A stretch of DNA of 64,000 nt from assembly GCA_039028975.1 (NCBI GenBank), contig JBCCHB010000037.1:1-64000 (forward strand). Direction: 5' to 3'. This document shows positions 1 through 8,706 of this stretch, piece by piece. The stretch is from JAHBNG01 sp039028975 (GTDB taxonomy: Bacteria; Chloroflexota; Anaerolineae; Caldilineales; Caldilineaceae). The position numbers and the translations under genes are program-made. The stretch's first letter is position 1, and every line of letters starts with the position of its first letter. The notes under the pieces are model-generated. The model was not told where the DNA came from and searched no databases. It saw only the letters and a list, made by a program, of their open reading frames with translations.

Positions 1-372
1 AAAGATCTCTCGGGTACTCGAGATGACAGGCCCGAAGTTTTGGGTTTTATTTGATCTTGATTCCTAAATGCGCGACAAGACGAGCCGCGTAGACCGATTC
101 GTAGATGGCTGGTTACGTCAGTCGCAATCCTATTATGATTTTTTGAGGCACCAGCCATTAATGTGACTACGCCATCAAAGTACTCACTTTTCTCCTCTAC
201 CATCTCTTCCGTTGCCAAATATGCTTCGGGAGATATATATTGCTTCGTTTCGGTTCTTTGAGCTATGAGACATTTCGGATAAGAATGGTGCTGAAAAATG
301 CCGTATTCAGTAGAGTATATCTTATTCACTAAAAATCTTCAACCTACTTTTTAGCAGGAGTATCTCGGCCGG
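1..372. other. Gene-free left edge with one hairpin
   Basis: No convincing coding region is visible. A 9-bp inverted repeat (ATGGCTGGT at 105-113 with ACCAGCCAT at 150-158) could form a stem with a long loop. It could be the 3' end of a transcription unit lying outside the window or part of the arsJ leader. Function unknown. Confidence 0.5.
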
Positions 373-422
373 ATGACCCTAGGTTCGCCTAGGAAGTGTT
401 GTTTGCCAGTTCATATCTTGTG

Positions 423-538
423 TATACTTTGCCAGAAAATTTTGTCTCGGTTCTTGTCCAATCTACTCTGGACAATTCCAAAAAGGGAGGATATCCCCAT
501 CTTCGTGGGAACAAGCTTTTTCTGGCCATTCATCTATT
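423..538 (+). repeat. Dispersed palindromic element, family A (copy 1)
   Basis: Starts TATACTTTGCCAGAAAA and ends with the inverted counterpart TTTTTCTGGCCATTCATCTAT. It carries an extra internal module (CCCCATCTTCGTGGGAACAAG) also seen in the copy at 13920-14074. Other copies: 35995-36089, 61018-61110, 59174-59266 (reverse), and degenerate ones at 6185-6263 and 8566-8657. This copy lies inside the 5' part of the longest arsJ reading frame, which argues that this part is not coding. Confidence 0.75.
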
Positions 539-549
539 GGAGGAGGTTC

Positions 550-1851
550 ATGTCTGAAATGATTGCAGGGAAATCGATTATTCAACCTAACTCAGAAGGA
601 GAGCGGGTTGACATCAAGAGCTACGCCTTAGTCACTGCTGCTTACTGGGGCTTTACCCTGACCGATGGTGCTTTGCGTATGTTGGTCCTACTTTACTTTC
701 ATAACCTGGGCTACAACGCATTTCAGGTTGCCATGCTCTTTCTGCTCTATGAATTTTTTGGTGTGGTCACCAATCTTGTCGGGGGCTGGATTGGCTCTCG
801 CTTTGGGCTAAAAATTACGCTCTTTAGCGGATTAGGTATTCAGATTCTGGCGCTCATTATGTTGGCTCTTTTGCCCGCCGGTTGGTCACAGTGGATGGCT
901 ATTGGATATATTATGAGTTCGCAGGCCCTCTCTGGTATGGCCAAAGATTTAACCAAGATGAGTTCCAAAAGCGCTATTAAGCTGGTGGTACCACCCAATG
1001 CTGAGGGAGCACTCTTTAAATGGGTGGCCATTTTAACGGGCAGCAAGAACGCGCTCAAAGGGGTTGGCTTTTTCCTCGGTGGGGCGCTGCTCACTACAGT
1101 TGGTTTTGCTGGCGGACTGTGGATCATGGTGGCGGGATTGTCACTCGTCTTGCTTCTGAGCTTCCTCTTTCTTAAGCGGGATATAGGTAAGAGCAAGAAT
1201 AAGGTTCCGTTTACTCAGCTATTTAGCAAAACACCGGCCATTAACGTGCTCTCAGCTGCACGCTTTTTTCTTTTTGGGGCCAGGGATGTTTGGTTTGTCG
1301 TGGGTTTACCTTTATACCTAGATGCGGTTTTGGGATGGAATTATACAGCCATTGGGACATTTTTTGCCCTATGGGTCATTGGGTATGGATTTGTGCAGGG
1401 TGCTGCCCCTAATTTCCTTCAACTTGGCAAACAGAGCGGAGCAGGTATTCCATCTGTCGATGGAGCGACGTCGCGTCAGTGGGTGCTGGTTCTCTCCCTG
1501 GTAACGGCATTGATTGCTGTTCTGTTTATGCTCGGTTGGCAGGTTTCATGGATCTTAATTGTGGGTTTAGGAATCTTCGGCGCAGTTTTTGCCCTCAATT
1601 CATCCATTCACAGCTTCTTGATTTTGGCCTACACGGATAGCGATAAAGTGGCTTTGAACGTTGGGTTCTATTACATGGCGAATGCAGGCGGAAGGCTCTT
1701 GGGAACCATTGCCTCGGGTCTGCTCTATTTGTGGACAGGATTGGCAGGATGCCTGTGGGGTGCTGTTCTATTTCTATTGGTAGCATGGCTGATTTCATTT
1801 CGTCTACCTCAGCAGAGCGGGACAACAGCATATGGCCCAGTTTTGTCTTAG
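550..1851 (+). CDS. arsJ: ArsJ-type organoarsenical efflux permease (MFS)
   Basis: Major facilitator membrane protein of 433 residues with about 12 hydrophobic segments. The N-terminal signature FTLTDGALRMLVLLYF followed by FLLYEFFGVVTNLVGGWIGSR is characteristic of ArsJ. Known ArsJ exports 1-arseno-3-phosphoglycerate, an unstable arsenate ester made by a glyceraldehyde-3-phosphate dehydrogenase, giving arsenate resistance. The start at 550 is chosen because AGGAGG lies at 541-546 and the 59 upstream residues of the longer frame translate a dispersed repeat (423-538). The spacing to 550 is short, so ATG 559 is also possible. Usual partners (gapdh-like gene, arsR) are not seen within the window. 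The last four bases overlap the convergent radA stop. Family assignment is firm; substrate is inferred from the family. Confidence 0.85.
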   Translation: MSEMIAGKSIIQPNSEGERVDIKSYALVTAAYWGFTLTDGALRMLVLLYFHNLGYNAFQVAMLFLLYEFFGVVTNLVGGWIGSRFGLKITLFSGLGIQILALIMLALLPAGWSQWMAIGYIMSSQALSGMAKDLTKMSSKSAIKLVVPPNAEGALFKWVAILTGSKNALKGVGFFLGGALLTTVGFAGGLWIMVAGLSLVLLLSFLFLKRDIGKSKNKVPFTQLFSKTPAINVLSAARFFLFGARDVWFVVGLPLYLDAVLGWNYTAIGTFFALWVIGYGFVQGAAPNFLQLGKQSGAGIPSVDGATSRQWVLVLSLVTALIAVLFMLGWQVSWILIVGLGIFGAVFALNSSIHSFLILAYTDSDKVALNVGFYYMANAGGRLLGTIASGLLYLWTGLAGCLWGAVLFLLVAWLISFRLPQQSGTTAYGPVLS

Positions 1852-3230
1852 ACCAAAGCCGTATCCAGTGCATCTTGTAGGGTTCGTACCCCAAGTACCT
1901 GGATGCCGTCGGGCATGGCTTCTACGCCTTTACTTTTGAGTACGCTATGAGGGACAAGTGCTCGAGTGAATCCCAACTTGGCTGCTTCGTGAAGTCGCCT
2001 GGGAAGTTGGCTGACGCTACGAATCTCCCCGCTCAGTCCAACTTCACCCACGAGGACTAGGTCGGCGCTTACTGGGCGATTGCGGTAGCTGCTCGAAATG
2101 GCCGCTGCGATGGCCAGATCCGCTGCCGGTTCGTTAATCTTCATCCCACCGACAACATTGACAAAGATGTCCTGTTCGGCTAGTTTGTGGCCCACGCGTT
2201 TGCTGAGCACAGCCGAGAGGAGGAGCAAACGGTTCTGATCAATACCGTTGCTAGTTCTGCGTGGCTGGCTGAAGGCTGTGTGGCTGCATAGGGCTTGTAC
2301 TTCTACCAACAAAGGGCGGCTTCCCTCCATGGAGACGGCAATAGAACTGCCCGAGGCATTGGGGAGCCGCTCCGAGAGAAAGACCTCGGATGGGTTAACA
2401 ACTTCACTCATCCCCTCTTCACCCATCTCAAAGATGCCTACTTCATTTGTACTCCCAAAGCGATTTTTGACCGAACGAAGCAGGCGATAGGCATGAAAGC
2501 GTTCCCCTTCCAATTGCAGAACGGCGTCAACCATATGTTCTAAGACTCGCGGACCGGCGATACTTCCTTCTTTGGTGACGTGACCAACAAGAAAGAGCGG
2601 GATATTGGAACGCTTGGCCGCGCGTAACAGTAACGCGGCGCTATCTCGAACTTGACTAACCGTTCCCGCAGCACTAGAGCCGCCTTCTGTGTAAATGGCT
2701 TGTATAGAATCAACAATAAGCAGCTTTGGTTGGGTCTGTTCGATGTGGTTTAGAATCTGTTCGACCACAATCTCTGAGAGGATAAAGAGCTTGGGTGCAT
2801 CAATATTGAGCCGTTCCGCCCGTTGACGGATCTGGTGTGCGCTCTCTTCGGCGCTAACGTAAAGGACGCTGCCAGCACTGTTGGCAACCTCTGCTGCCAT
2901 CTGAAGCAGCAGCGTAGACTTCCCTATACCAGGATCTCCACCGACAAGTACGCCAGAACCTGGTACAATACCTCCACCAAGCACGCGACTCAGTTCTTCC
3001 ATCTTTAACTTCATACGGGGCGCACCGTCGACAGGCACTTGATTGAGGGGAATCGGCGTTGCGGCGGGATCGCTTACGGTAGGCATGGTAGTACGAACCG
3101 TTTCTGGGCGAATCGTCATCTCTTTGAGTGTGTTCCACTCATTGCAATCTGGGCATTTGCCCATCCACTTCATCTGGGAGCTACCGCATTCGCTGCAAAC
3201 AAAACGCGTGGTTGTCTTTACCCTGGCCAT
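1848..3230 (-). CDS. radA: DNA repair protein RadA (Sms)
   Basis: RecA-like ATPase that helps branch migration and processing of recombination intermediates. In 460 residues it shows an N-terminal four-cysteine zinc finger (C12, C15, C26, C29), a Walker A motif GGDPGIGKS (about 97-105), the RadA-specific KNRFG motif (about 255-259) and a C-terminal Lon-protease-like domain (KINEPAADLAIAAAI). The start ATG at 3230 is preferred over the TTG at 3251 because AGGA sits 7 nt upstream and the protein then begins MARVKTTTRFVC, as in other RadA proteins. It converges on arsJ with a 4-bp overlap and is probably monocistronic. Confidence 0.95.
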   Translation of the reverse strand: MARVKTTTRFVCSECGSSQMKWMGKCPDCNEWNTLKEMTIRPETVRTTMPTVSDPAATPIPLNQVPVDGAPRMKLKMEELSRVLGGGIVPGSGVLVGGDPGIGKSTLLLQMAAEVANSAGSVLYVSAEESAHQIRQRAERLNIDAPKLFILSEIVVEQILNHIEQTQPKLLIVDSIQAIYTEGGSSAAGTVSQVRDSAALLLRAAKRSNIPLFLVGHVTKEGSIAGPRVLEHMVDAVLQLEGERFHAYRLLRSVKNRFGSTNEVGIFEMGEEGMSEVVNPSEVFLSERLPNASGSSIAVSMEGSRPLLVEVQALCSHTAFSQPRRTSNGIDQNRLLLLSAVLSKRVGHKLAEQDIFVNVVGGMKINEPAADLAIAAAISSSYRNRPVSADLVLVGEVGLSGEIRSVSQLPRRLHEAAKLGFTRALVPHSVLKSKGVEAMPDGIQVLGVRTLQDALDTALV

Positions 3231-3521
3231 ATTGAATCCTTGGTGAATCAAGTGCTACTTTAGAATGAAGAAATGACTCTACTGCAAAAAGGGTGAATTG
3301 GCATGAATTTTGTGGAATTCTCTGCCTGAAAATCTGCGAAATCTTTGTAATCTTTGTTTCTGCAGTGGACTCAGGAATAAAATAGCAAATACAAGCGTTA
3401 GAACATTTGTGCGTCTATTGTAGTAAAAAGGAAGAAAATGGTCAAAGTAGGGATTGAGAACTTTGTACAGGGGAAACTGGTCAGGCAACCAATTTGCATA
3501 AACCCAAGGGGATGGTTGGGC

Positions 3522-3683
3522 AAAAAAAGCCAAGCGGAGAAGGAAGCCGAAACTCCTTCTCCGCTCTCAAATCTCCTCGAATCATTTTCTCTACTGAGGT
3601 AGGATTAGAAAAGATTCTATGGCACAGGAATAGGTGATAGACGTCAACAGCCACGAAGCGCATATCTGCTTCATTTTGTTGAC
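3522..3683 (-). ncRNA. Candidate structured small RNA with intrinsic terminator
   Basis: On the minus strand there is an extended -10 element (TGGTACAAT, 3698-3690), then a nested structure: ACGTCAAC pairs with GTTGACGT (3678-3685 with 3641-3648), enclosing GAAGC/GCTTC (3668-3672 with 3655-3659). About 75 nt later comes a perfect 12-bp stem (3554-3565 with 3533-3544, 9-nt loop) followed within a few bases by seven T residues (3528-3522). This is the layout of an independent small RNA gene of about 160 nt. No good -35 box is visible and I do not recognise the family. Inference from sequence only. Confidence 0.5.
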
Positions 3684-3858
3684 GTAATCATTGTACCACG
3701 ACTTGCGGGAAACGCATATTACAGAATTATGATGATTATGTTTCGTTTGGAGAGCAAATTATTCCGCAGATGGATCTATTTTGATTAAGTGCCTAAACAG
3801 GAGGCCGCCACATCAATGAGCGATTCTTCGTCCTGCCCAGTAAGAGATGTACTTAGCC

Positions 3859-3956
3859 GATAAAATACAAGAGGCCCGGCGTTCTGCCGAGCCTCATGCA
3901 CCCATTCCTGCACCCAAAAGGAGAAAACTTACCCAAAAGGAGGAGAAAGTCTATCG
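3859..3956 (-). ncRNA. Candidate small RNA, duplicated family (copy 1)
   Basis: Minus-strand transcript of about 95 nt. It carries two copies of a CUCCUUUUGGGU-type motif (one as CUCCUCCUUUUGGGU), which resembles anti-Shine-Dalgarno sequence. It ends in a hairpin (3871-3895) followed by a T-rich stretch (TTGTATTTT). Read on the minus strand, the 10-bp stem is fully paired with one U-G wobble; read on the plus strand the same position is a C-A mismatch, which supports minus-strand transcription. A second copy lies at 6454-6549, with compensatory changes in the stem (CGGC/GCCG becomes CAGC/GCTG). Promoter elements are conserved in both copies. Role unknown; base pairing with ribosome binding sites is a hypothesis. 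Confidence 0.55.
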
Positions 3957-3962
3957 AGGTCA

Positions 3963-3991
3963 ATTGTAGCACGGCATGGGTCTTTTGTCTC
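3963..3991 (-). promoter_or_regulatory. Promoter of small RNA copy 1
   Basis: On the minus strand, GAGACA (3991-3986) and TACAAT (3968-3963) are separated by exactly 17 nt. The same hexamers with the same spacing precede the second copy (6585-6580 and 6562-6557), although the spacer sequences differ at several positions. Confidence 0.55.
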
Positions 3992-4052
3992 TAGTACTTT
4001 GGTACTAATTCAGTAGATTGTGTCTTCCTAAATATAATTGGCAGTGGACAGC

Positions 4053-4170
4053 AAAAAGGCGCTTCCCACTCCAGTACTTGCAAGAGGAAAACGCCTTTTC
4101 ATGATTGCGCCCGATACTGCTGGGCATCCCTCCGACCCGCAGCCGTGATACTGCACTACGGTCATCAGAG
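4053..4170 (-). ncRNA. Candidate multi-hairpin small RNA
   Basis: Minus-strand candidate of about 118 nt. An extended -10 element TGCTATACT lies at 4185-4177. The transcript would contain a GCCC/GGGC hairpin around GCCCAGCAGTATCGGGC and end in an AAAAGGCG...CGCCTTTT stem (4092-4099 with 4054-4061, extended inside by GGAA/TTCC), followed by T residues. No known family was recognised; it lacks the conserved bacterial SRP RNA tetraloop region. It lies between the glycoside hydrolase stop and small RNA copy 1, so it could instead be the hydrolase's 3' end. Confidence 0.4.
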
Positions 4171-4269
4171 AGCCATAGTATAGCACGGGGTGAGCCGAAC
4201 TTTTGTGACCGTTAGCTTGCAATCTTATTCATGGCAAGGCATCTGTTCTAGACCGTCTTTTCTGACTTC

Positions 4270-6144
4270 TCAGTTGCACTTCCCATGATACGCTTCAGGA
4301 TGTTCTTGCGCAAACGTCTGGAAAGCACCTTTTGCATCTGCCCAAGAACCCATGGCATCGATCCCATCGTATGTCCAGATCCAAACCCCATCGTACCCCT
4401 GCTGTAAGGCTAAATCCAGCTCTCGGTGGGCTTGGGAAGCCGCTGTCTCACCAATAATAAGAGGTTTGTCAATCCCCATCTGCTCTTTTGTATAATCGTA
4501 TGGGTTGTAGTTCCAGGTAACGCCGTCCCCATCCATCCAACCGTAATAGTGAGGAGAGTAGTAATCGAGAGCACCCTCTTTGTCAAATACCTCTAGCTTG
4601 TGGTCTGCATAAAGATTGCCCCAAGCCCCTTTGACCTGACTTCTATCGGCAATAAACTTGATTGCGGCTTGACCTACGCCAACCATGACGGCACCCTGAC
4701 GATGCAGTTCACCGATATTCTTGGCTACAAATTTCTGAAGTTGAGCGGTGGTAATCGTGTCGACAATTTCAGCATTGGGTGGTTGATCCGTGTCATTAAG
4801 TGCCCACTCCGGCTCATTGATAATTTCGAACATGACCTTGGGGTGAGTGGCAATCGTGTACCCATCCCTTGTTGGATAATTCGCCATGGGTATAAGCACA
4901 TTCTGGCGATAGGATTCAAAAGCAGCGTCATCGTAGAATAATTCTCCGTGGCTTCCTGAGTTGGGCGTGGAGCCGATACCTTGGTGAGCCAACATCTCGA
5001 AGCTCCATAGGCTAAAATTGATCTGAATATCATACTCTGCAGCAACGATCAACGCATCAGCCATAGAAGGCAGGAGGGTGGCATCTACCCCAGTTACATA
5101 TCCTCGACCATCAAACTCGGGGGCGCCACGTCCGTCCAAGAAGACCCACCAACGAACCGAATTCACGCCATTTGCAGACAACTCGGCAAAGACATTTCTG
5201 GCATCCTGATGATCGTAGGTATGGTAATCATTCCATTCTTCCACGGTCGCGAAATCGGCACCATATCCCCGATTGAGAGAGGGTAGATTGACCCCCATCA
5301 ACATTGGGGAACAGCCTTTTGGACTTGGCACCGGTGAAGGAACCTCTGTCGGAACTTGCGTAGGAACTTGTGTAGGCATTGGGCTAGGTATGGATGTTGG
5401 GCTATCAGTCGGTTTGGGTTCTGGTAAGGGAATCACCGTTTGAGTTGGTAGGGGTTCCGGCTCTGGGTGAGTAGGAGATGGTCTATCTTGGCTGGTGAGC
5501 TGGATGTTGTCGAGATAGAACGTTTTTTCTCCATTGAGATTCCCGCTCCTCTCATGCCATACAACTGCTTTCATTTTGCTCATCGTGCCGATAGCTGTCA
5601 GGGGAACCTGAACTCTCGTCCAACGATTGGCAGGTGCCGTTATGGGAATCAGGTTTCCCCAATTGTTGGATTCGTCAATCAGTGTGACAATTGTCTTATC
5701 TAGGCCTGTGGTTCCTCCATGAACCCAGAATTGTAGAAATTCATACTCTGAAAGTGGTAGGGCATCTGCCGCAGCAATCGCATAGCCACCCCATCCTTCG
5801 GTAAACGTTAAGCCAAGGGCATGCTTTCCGGCATATACCGTATTCCACTCCGCATTGTCTACCTTGATAGACCACGTCCACTGATCTCGCCACAATGGAC
5901 CAAATTCGTCTGTATAAATATTCAGGCTAGAACCATATACTGTCTCAACGTCCCTTTGCCCGAATCGGAGTTGGTCACCCCACGCGACCATCGGTAGAAA
6001 AATGGGAAAGGTCTCCTCTTGCGAAAGGTCGGCCGCGTGGGCGGCGCTTTCAAGATGAACGCCACTTCCGTAAATTGTGTGGGCAACAAAGCCTAGATAA
6101 GTCAGGGTTGTAATAAAGATAATAATCAGGGATTTTCGTAACAT
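4270..6144 (-). CDS. Secreted glycoside hydrolase, GH5-like, with N-terminal carbohydrate-binding domain
   Basis: A 624-residue exported enzyme probably acting on beta-linked polysaccharide outside the cell. Order: signal peptide or membrane anchor (about 1-25, MLRKSLIIIFITTLTYLGF), a beta-sandwich carbohydrate-binding module (about 60-215, ending FYLDNIQL), a Pro/Thr/Glu/Val linker (about 220-280), and a TIM-barrel catalytic domain. The general acid/base is likely the Glu in INEPEW (about residue 443) and the nucleophile the Glu in IIGETAA (about 565), the clan GH-A arrangement. The exact substrate (glucan or mannan) cannot be told. It stands alone between two copies of the same small RNA candidate. 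Confidence 0.8.
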   Translation of the reverse strand: MLRKSLIIIFITTLTYLGFVAHTIYGSGVHLESAAHAADLSQEETFPIFLPMVAWGDQLRFGQRDVETVYGSSLNIYTDEFGPLWRDQWTWSIKVDNAEWNTVYAGKHALGLTFTEGWGGYAIAAADALPLSEYEFLQFWVHGGTTGLDKTIVTLIDESNNWGNLIPITAPANRWTRVQVPLTAIGTMSKMKAVVWHERSGNLNGEKTFYLDNIQLTSQDRPSPTHPEPEPLPTQTVIPLPEPKPTDSPTSIPSPMPTQVPTQVPTEVPSPVPSPKGCSPMLMGVNLPSLNRGYGADFATVEEWNDYHTYDHQDARNVFAELSANGVNSVRWWVFLDGRGAPEFDGRGYVTGVDATLLPSMADALIVAAEYDIQINFSLWSFEMLAHQGIGSTPNSGSHGELFYDDAAFESYRQNVLIPMANYPTRDGYTIATHPKVMFEIINEPEWALNDTDQPPNAEIVDTITTAQLQKFVAKNIGELHRQGAVMVGVGQAAIKFIADRSQVKGAWGNLYADHKLEVFDKEGALDYYSPHYYGWMDGDGVTWNYNPYDYTKEQMGIDKPLIIGETAASQAHRELDLALQQGYDGVWIWTYDGIDAMGSWADAKGAFQTFAQEHPEAYHGKCN

Positions 6145-6184
6145 ATCGAACTCTCAATTTCTAATAACCAGCGATAGAATAACT

Positions 6185-6263
6185 CATCGTAGATGACCAT
6201 AAAAGTCTGTCCTTGCGGATTGATGAAGAATCGGGACAAGACTTTTCTAGCAAAATGTATACT
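6185..6263 (-). repeat. Dispersed palindromic element, family A (degenerate copy)
   Basis: On the minus strand it runs from TATACATTTTGCTAGAAAAGT to GACAGACTTTTATGGTCATC, matching the ends of the family A element. It lies in the upstream region of the glycoside hydrolase gene. Confidence 0.55.
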
Positions 6264-6453
6264 GAGATATATTTCGTTGCTATGGTAATCCTCAACGATT
6301 AATTCTGCTATACTATCTATATGCACGAAAGATCTTGGAAGATGGCGATGGATATGCAAGATACAGCGGATAGGTTGCGGGAGTTGTATGGGTTGCCGTC
6401 GCTTGTCATACTCACTATGAGGTTAGATAGAATGAGGCGATAAATATGGATGG

Positions 6454-6549
6454 CAGAAATACAAAAGGCCCAGCATACTGCTGAGCCTCTTGCACCCATT
6501 CCTGCACCCAAAAGGAGAAAACTTACCCAAAAAGAGGAGAAAGTCTATC
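6454..6549 (-). ncRNA. Candidate small RNA, duplicated family (copy 2)
   Basis: Second copy of the element at 3859-3956, about 135 bp conserved including promoter hexamers (TACAAT 6562-6557, GAGACA 6585-6580, 17-nt spacer) and tandem CUCCUUUUUGGGU motifs. The terminator stem (6467-6474 with 6480-6487) keeps pairing although its bases changed relative to copy 1, which is the pattern expected for a selected RNA structure. The downstream T-rich run is CCTTTTGTATTT on the minus strand. Confidence 0.55.
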
Positions 6550-6589
6550 GAGGTCAATTGTAGCATGGCGTGGGCGGTTTGTCTCTAGT

Positions 6590-7625
6590 ACTGTAGTACC
6601 ACTTTAACGGAAGTGTTTGAAAATTGCTTGAGAATGGTATCTATAACGCATCATTTTCTTTGGATTACCAGAGAAAATCTTCTCTTGTCTCTCTGGCTAC
6701 ACCAGAGTAAATTGAGTTGAATTCCTACTCATTTTGTTTCACAGATTAGAGACCAAATCGGCTATATGATCACACGACAAATGGTTGAGATGATGGGTTG
6801 CCTTCAGCTAGGAACTATAGGTCATCTTGATTGATGAACCATCGATCTTACCACTATACTGAGTAAAAAATCCCATTTGCACATATCATTTATTTCGTCT
6901 ACAATCAGTAGAAAGCAGTAGGCACGCCTCGTGCTGCATATGTACGTGCTCATTGAGCGATTGCAGTCTGTTCTGAAAATAACAGGGATTAAAAGATTAC
7001 AGAGATGAAAAACCTGTGCGGTCTCCTAATCTTTGTTCGATTTTCATCCGTCCGTGGTGTGGTTGGATGATTGATTGTCTACCCTGAAAATAGGACACGG
7101 ATTCAGATGGATTAGCAGGACTTTTCATCCTCTGTAGTGTATCTTGAATCATGAAAAACTACTGCCAAATGCTCCTTCTGATTTTCCTGCTTTTGTAACT
7201 TTTCTACTACAAATTACATTCATTCCCCCCGTTTGTATTATATATAGTCTTTAAGAAAAAGATTTTCCAGCCGCCCTTCGACAAGCTCAGGGGACAACTG
7301 GAAAATCTTTTTCTGGATATCTATAGATGGCCAGATGTAGCTCTTGTGTCCGTGAAGGCGAGTATGGTTCCCATGCAGATGGAAATAGCCTCTCTTTCTG
7401 GAAGATACTGTTGGTGAATTGTTTGAGGAGTAAGCACGCCCCATGCGGCTACGCGTCAGAACCCGGCACGAGGCGTGCCTACCCCCACATCATATGGGCA
7501 TCTTTGCATTCGCCAACAGTATCCTGGAGTATCCTAGGCTGAGTTCGATAAGAGCTGCGGCAAATGAACCTAGCGAACTCTGCAGATCTATCTATAAATC
7601 TGGGGTGCAATTTGTGTAGCCATTA
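6590..7625. other. Long gene-free stretch with several inverted repeats
   Basis: No credible gene over about 1 kb. It holds an 83-bp dispersed repeat (7081-7165, second copy 21798-21880). A 15-bp inverted repeat (AAAAAGATTTTCCAG 7254-7268 with its complement 7299-7313) encloses the common bacterial repeat CCCTTCGACAAGCTCAGGG. A second inverted repeat (GATACTGTTGG...CCAACAGTATC, about 7404-7525) encloses GTAAGCACGCC...GGCGTGCCTAC. A related inverted unit occurs at 6918-6934. It looks like a landing zone for small repeats. Confidence 0.6.
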
Positions 7626-7673
7626 ATGAACACTGCACTCGCAAATGCTCATAGCATCGCGCTCGGAGGGAAA

Positions 7674-8465
7674 ATGTCAGAGTTTACCTACCCACATCTA
7701 CAAGGAGTGAAAACCGCCTATGATCGAGATGGGTATGTCATCGTACGTCAGGTGATTGATGTCGATTTGGTTCGCGAGGCCAACCAACACATTGATTGGT
7801 TAATTCAGAAACACCCCGATCTGCGTCCAGAGTTGTTAGGATATTCACTTGTACCTGACGATCCATTTTGGATTCGCTTGGTAAGTGATAGCCGCCTGCT
7901 GAATGTTGCAGAGCAGCTAATTGGCCCGAATATTGCCCTATTTGCAGCGGATTACATCGCCAAACCACCCAGCGAAGGACGCAAGATTGCTTGGCATCAG
8001 GATGGCAACTATTGGCCACTGAAGCCAATGACCGTGGTTACCATGTGGGTAGCCTACACGGCATCCAACCCAGAAAACGGTTGCGTTCGCATTATCCCTG
8101 GTACTCAACACATGAATCTACAAGAGAGAAAGTCGGGGCCAGACGATCCTCCCGATGTGCTTCTAACCGGCATGGATCAAAATTTGGCAAATGAAAGTCA
8201 AGCTGTAGATATTGTCTTAGATCCAGGCGATGTATCGGTTCATCATCCTCATATTATTCACGGTTCCAACGCCAATACCAGCAAACAGTGGCGGCGTGGC
8301 GGAACCTATCAATATATTCCCACAACCACAGAGATCCTGAATAAGGAATGGCCTACTTTTCTGTTTCGGGGCCAGGCGACGGAGCAGATTAACACCTATC
8401 ACACCTTTCCAAAATACATCCCAGGAGAACACTTTGCGTTTCGCAACTGCGAAGATTGGCAGTAA
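7674..8465 (+). CDS. Phytanoyl-CoA dioxygenase (PhyH) family protein 1
   Basis: Fe(II)/2-oxoglutarate-dependent oxygenase of 263 residues that likely hydroxylates a small molecule. The iron triad is visible as HQD (in KIAWHQDGNYW) and the distal His in HHPHIIHGSNANTS, with a downstream Arg (KQWRRG) placed for 2-oxoglutarate. The start at 7674 is chosen because the PhyH fold begins at once (TAYDRDGYVIVRQVI) and GGAGGG precedes it closely. A longer version from 7626 is possible. It lies directly before an ABC importer and is the first of three PhyH genes in the island. Substrate unknown. Confidence 0.85.
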   Translation: MSEFTYPHLQGVKTAYDRDGYVIVRQVIDVDLVREANQHIDWLIQKHPDLRPELLGYSLVPDDPFWIRLVSDSRLLNVAEQLIGPNIALFAADYIAKPPSEGRKIAWHQDGNYWPLKPMTVVTMWVAYTASNPENGCVRIIPGTQHMNLQERKSGPDDPPDVLLTGMDQNLANESQAVDIVLDPGDVSVHHPHIIHGSNANTSKQWRRGGTYQYIPTTTEILNKEWPTFLFRGQATEQINTYHTFPKYIPGEHFAFRNCEDWQ

Positions 8466-8565
8466 TACTGCATTGCGGCCGTTTTGAAAATAGGAGGTTT
8501 CCTCAGCCCTACTGGGAAAGCGCAAACGCCTACTCTCAAACAGACTGAAGATGACTTCCTTCCTA

Positions 8566-8657
8566 TCGTCCGCCAGAGAAGTTTTGTCCTGACTTCTGTC
8601 CGGTGTAGCCTGGAAAATTCCGAAAAGAGTACGATAAGATTTTCCTGACCATCAATA
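8566..8657 (+). repeat. Dispersed palindromic element, family A (degenerate copy)
   Basis: Contains CGCCAGAGAAGTTTTGTCC and TTCCGAAAAGAG and ends GATTTTCCTGACCATCAATA, as in the better copies. A partial family B palindrome (ACTGCATTGCGGCCGTTTTG, about 8466-8490) lies just upstream. Confidence 0.45.
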
Positions 8658-8706
8658 TGTACCCTAACCAATGATGTTTAACCATTCAAACCGTAGGAGA
8701 ACAATT

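Noticed and set aside
373..549. N-terminal extension of the arsJ reading frame from ATG 373
   Set aside because: The 59 residues translate a dispersed palindromic repeat found at six other intergenic places, and AGGAGG stands before ATG 550.
4053..4190. SRP (4.5S) RNA or tmRNA
   Set aside because: The conserved GGUC-GGAA-type SRP loop and the tmRNA ends are not present; left as an unclassified candidate.
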